This document shows positions 63,746 through 64,000 of a stretch of 64,000 nucleotides of DNA, piece after piece. Positions within the stretch are counted from its first letter, which is position 1. Each line of letters starts with the position of its first letter. Below the pieces are notes generated by a model. That model did no database searches. It had not been told where the DNA came from and saw only the letters and a program-made list of their open reading frames with translations. The DNA comes from Triplophysa rosa (lineage: Eukaryota > Chordata > Actinopteri > Cypriniformes > Nemacheilidae), in NCBI RefSeq assembly GCF_024868665.1, contig NC_079914.1, positions 1,336,980 through 1,400,979 of the forward strand, given 5' to 3'. The position numbers and the translations under genes were made by a program.

Positions 63746-64000
63746 TTCGACGCTCTAGTTTCACAGTTATAATCCCCAACGGATATTCAGAATAGTCCCC
63801 TACAAGTAACCAACCAACCTTTATGGCCCTTTCGCTCCCTCACAACCTCCCACATCCACAACATTTCCACACAACGAAGGTTCACTAGAGTATGACTATA
63901 ATACAAGCGTCACTCACGGCTCGGTGGATGTTACGTTGGATATCTTACTAACAATTTTATTCTAATCTCGTTTCTCAGGAACCCCAAGAAACTTCAGCCG
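63746..64000. other. No gene seen; possible acceptor at the edge
   Basis: No open frame supported. ATTCTAATCTCGTTTCTCAG just before GAACCCCAAG at about 63980 looks like a splice acceptor, but the window ends. Confidence 0.3.

Noticed and set aside
63245..63772. 175-codon plus-strand frame with repeated WPIGASS-like units
   Set aside because: It is a translation of the 30-bp minisatellite.

Overview
This window is intergenic DNA of a teleost fish, most likely a cyprinid (carp, goldfish or zebrafish relative). The evidence is the mix of repeats: two DIRS elements, a Ngaro-type element, BEL/Pao, Gmr1-type gypsy, an L2/CR1-type LINE with its characteristic 3' tail, ERV LTRs, several hAT, PIF/Harbinger and CACTG-ended foldback elements, tRNA-derived SINEs, and the repeat beginning AAAGGGATACTTCACCC that is abundant in cypriniforms. 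There is no operon structure and no complete host gene. The only host coding sequence I trust is a pair of LIM-domain exons at 18259-18763. A possible terminal exon at 42014-42153 is weaker.

Layout. 1-1657: hAT transposon (minus) inserted in the 3' LTR of a BEL/Pao element. 1658-16844: that BEL/Pao element (minus), cut into three blocks by an ERV remnant plus LINE tail (2871-8564) and by a DIRS copy (10594-13861); the DIRS copy itself carries a LINE fragment and a solo LTR. 16845-20040: the least repetitive stretch, with the LIM exons and a SINE. 20044-23657: LINE with an open reverse transcriptase frame, then a 100-N assembly gap, then the 3' half of a Gmr1-type gypsy element (23758-25309). 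25310-35490: AT-rich DNA with non-autonomous DNA transposons (hAT at 26178-27156 and 31087-32282, Harbinger at 29836-30441) and LTR remnants. 35493-41514: second DIRS element (minus). 43569-51106: a 7.5-kb nested palindrome, each arm of which carries one insertion that the other lacks. 51848-53692: hAT element with a second hAT inside it. 53722-59520: full-length Gmr1-type gypsy element (minus) with integrase upstream of reverse transcriptase and a SCAN-like gag. 59526-63740: Ngaro-type tyrosine-recombinase retrotransposon (plus) ending in a minisatellite.

The order of events can be read from target-site duplications and from paired repeats that preserve empty sites: BEL before hAT (8-bp duplication in its LTR), the palindrome before its two insertions, hAT before the hAT inside it, Gmr1 before the solo LTR inside it. 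Nearly every element gene is broken. The longest intact frame is the LINE reverse transcriptase. The features most worth follow-up are the M-L-M'-L' palindrome, the spliced small-gene structure inside its arms, the 1.7-kb foldback inserted in one arm, and the unusual gag-PR-IN-RT-RH order of the Gmr1-type element.
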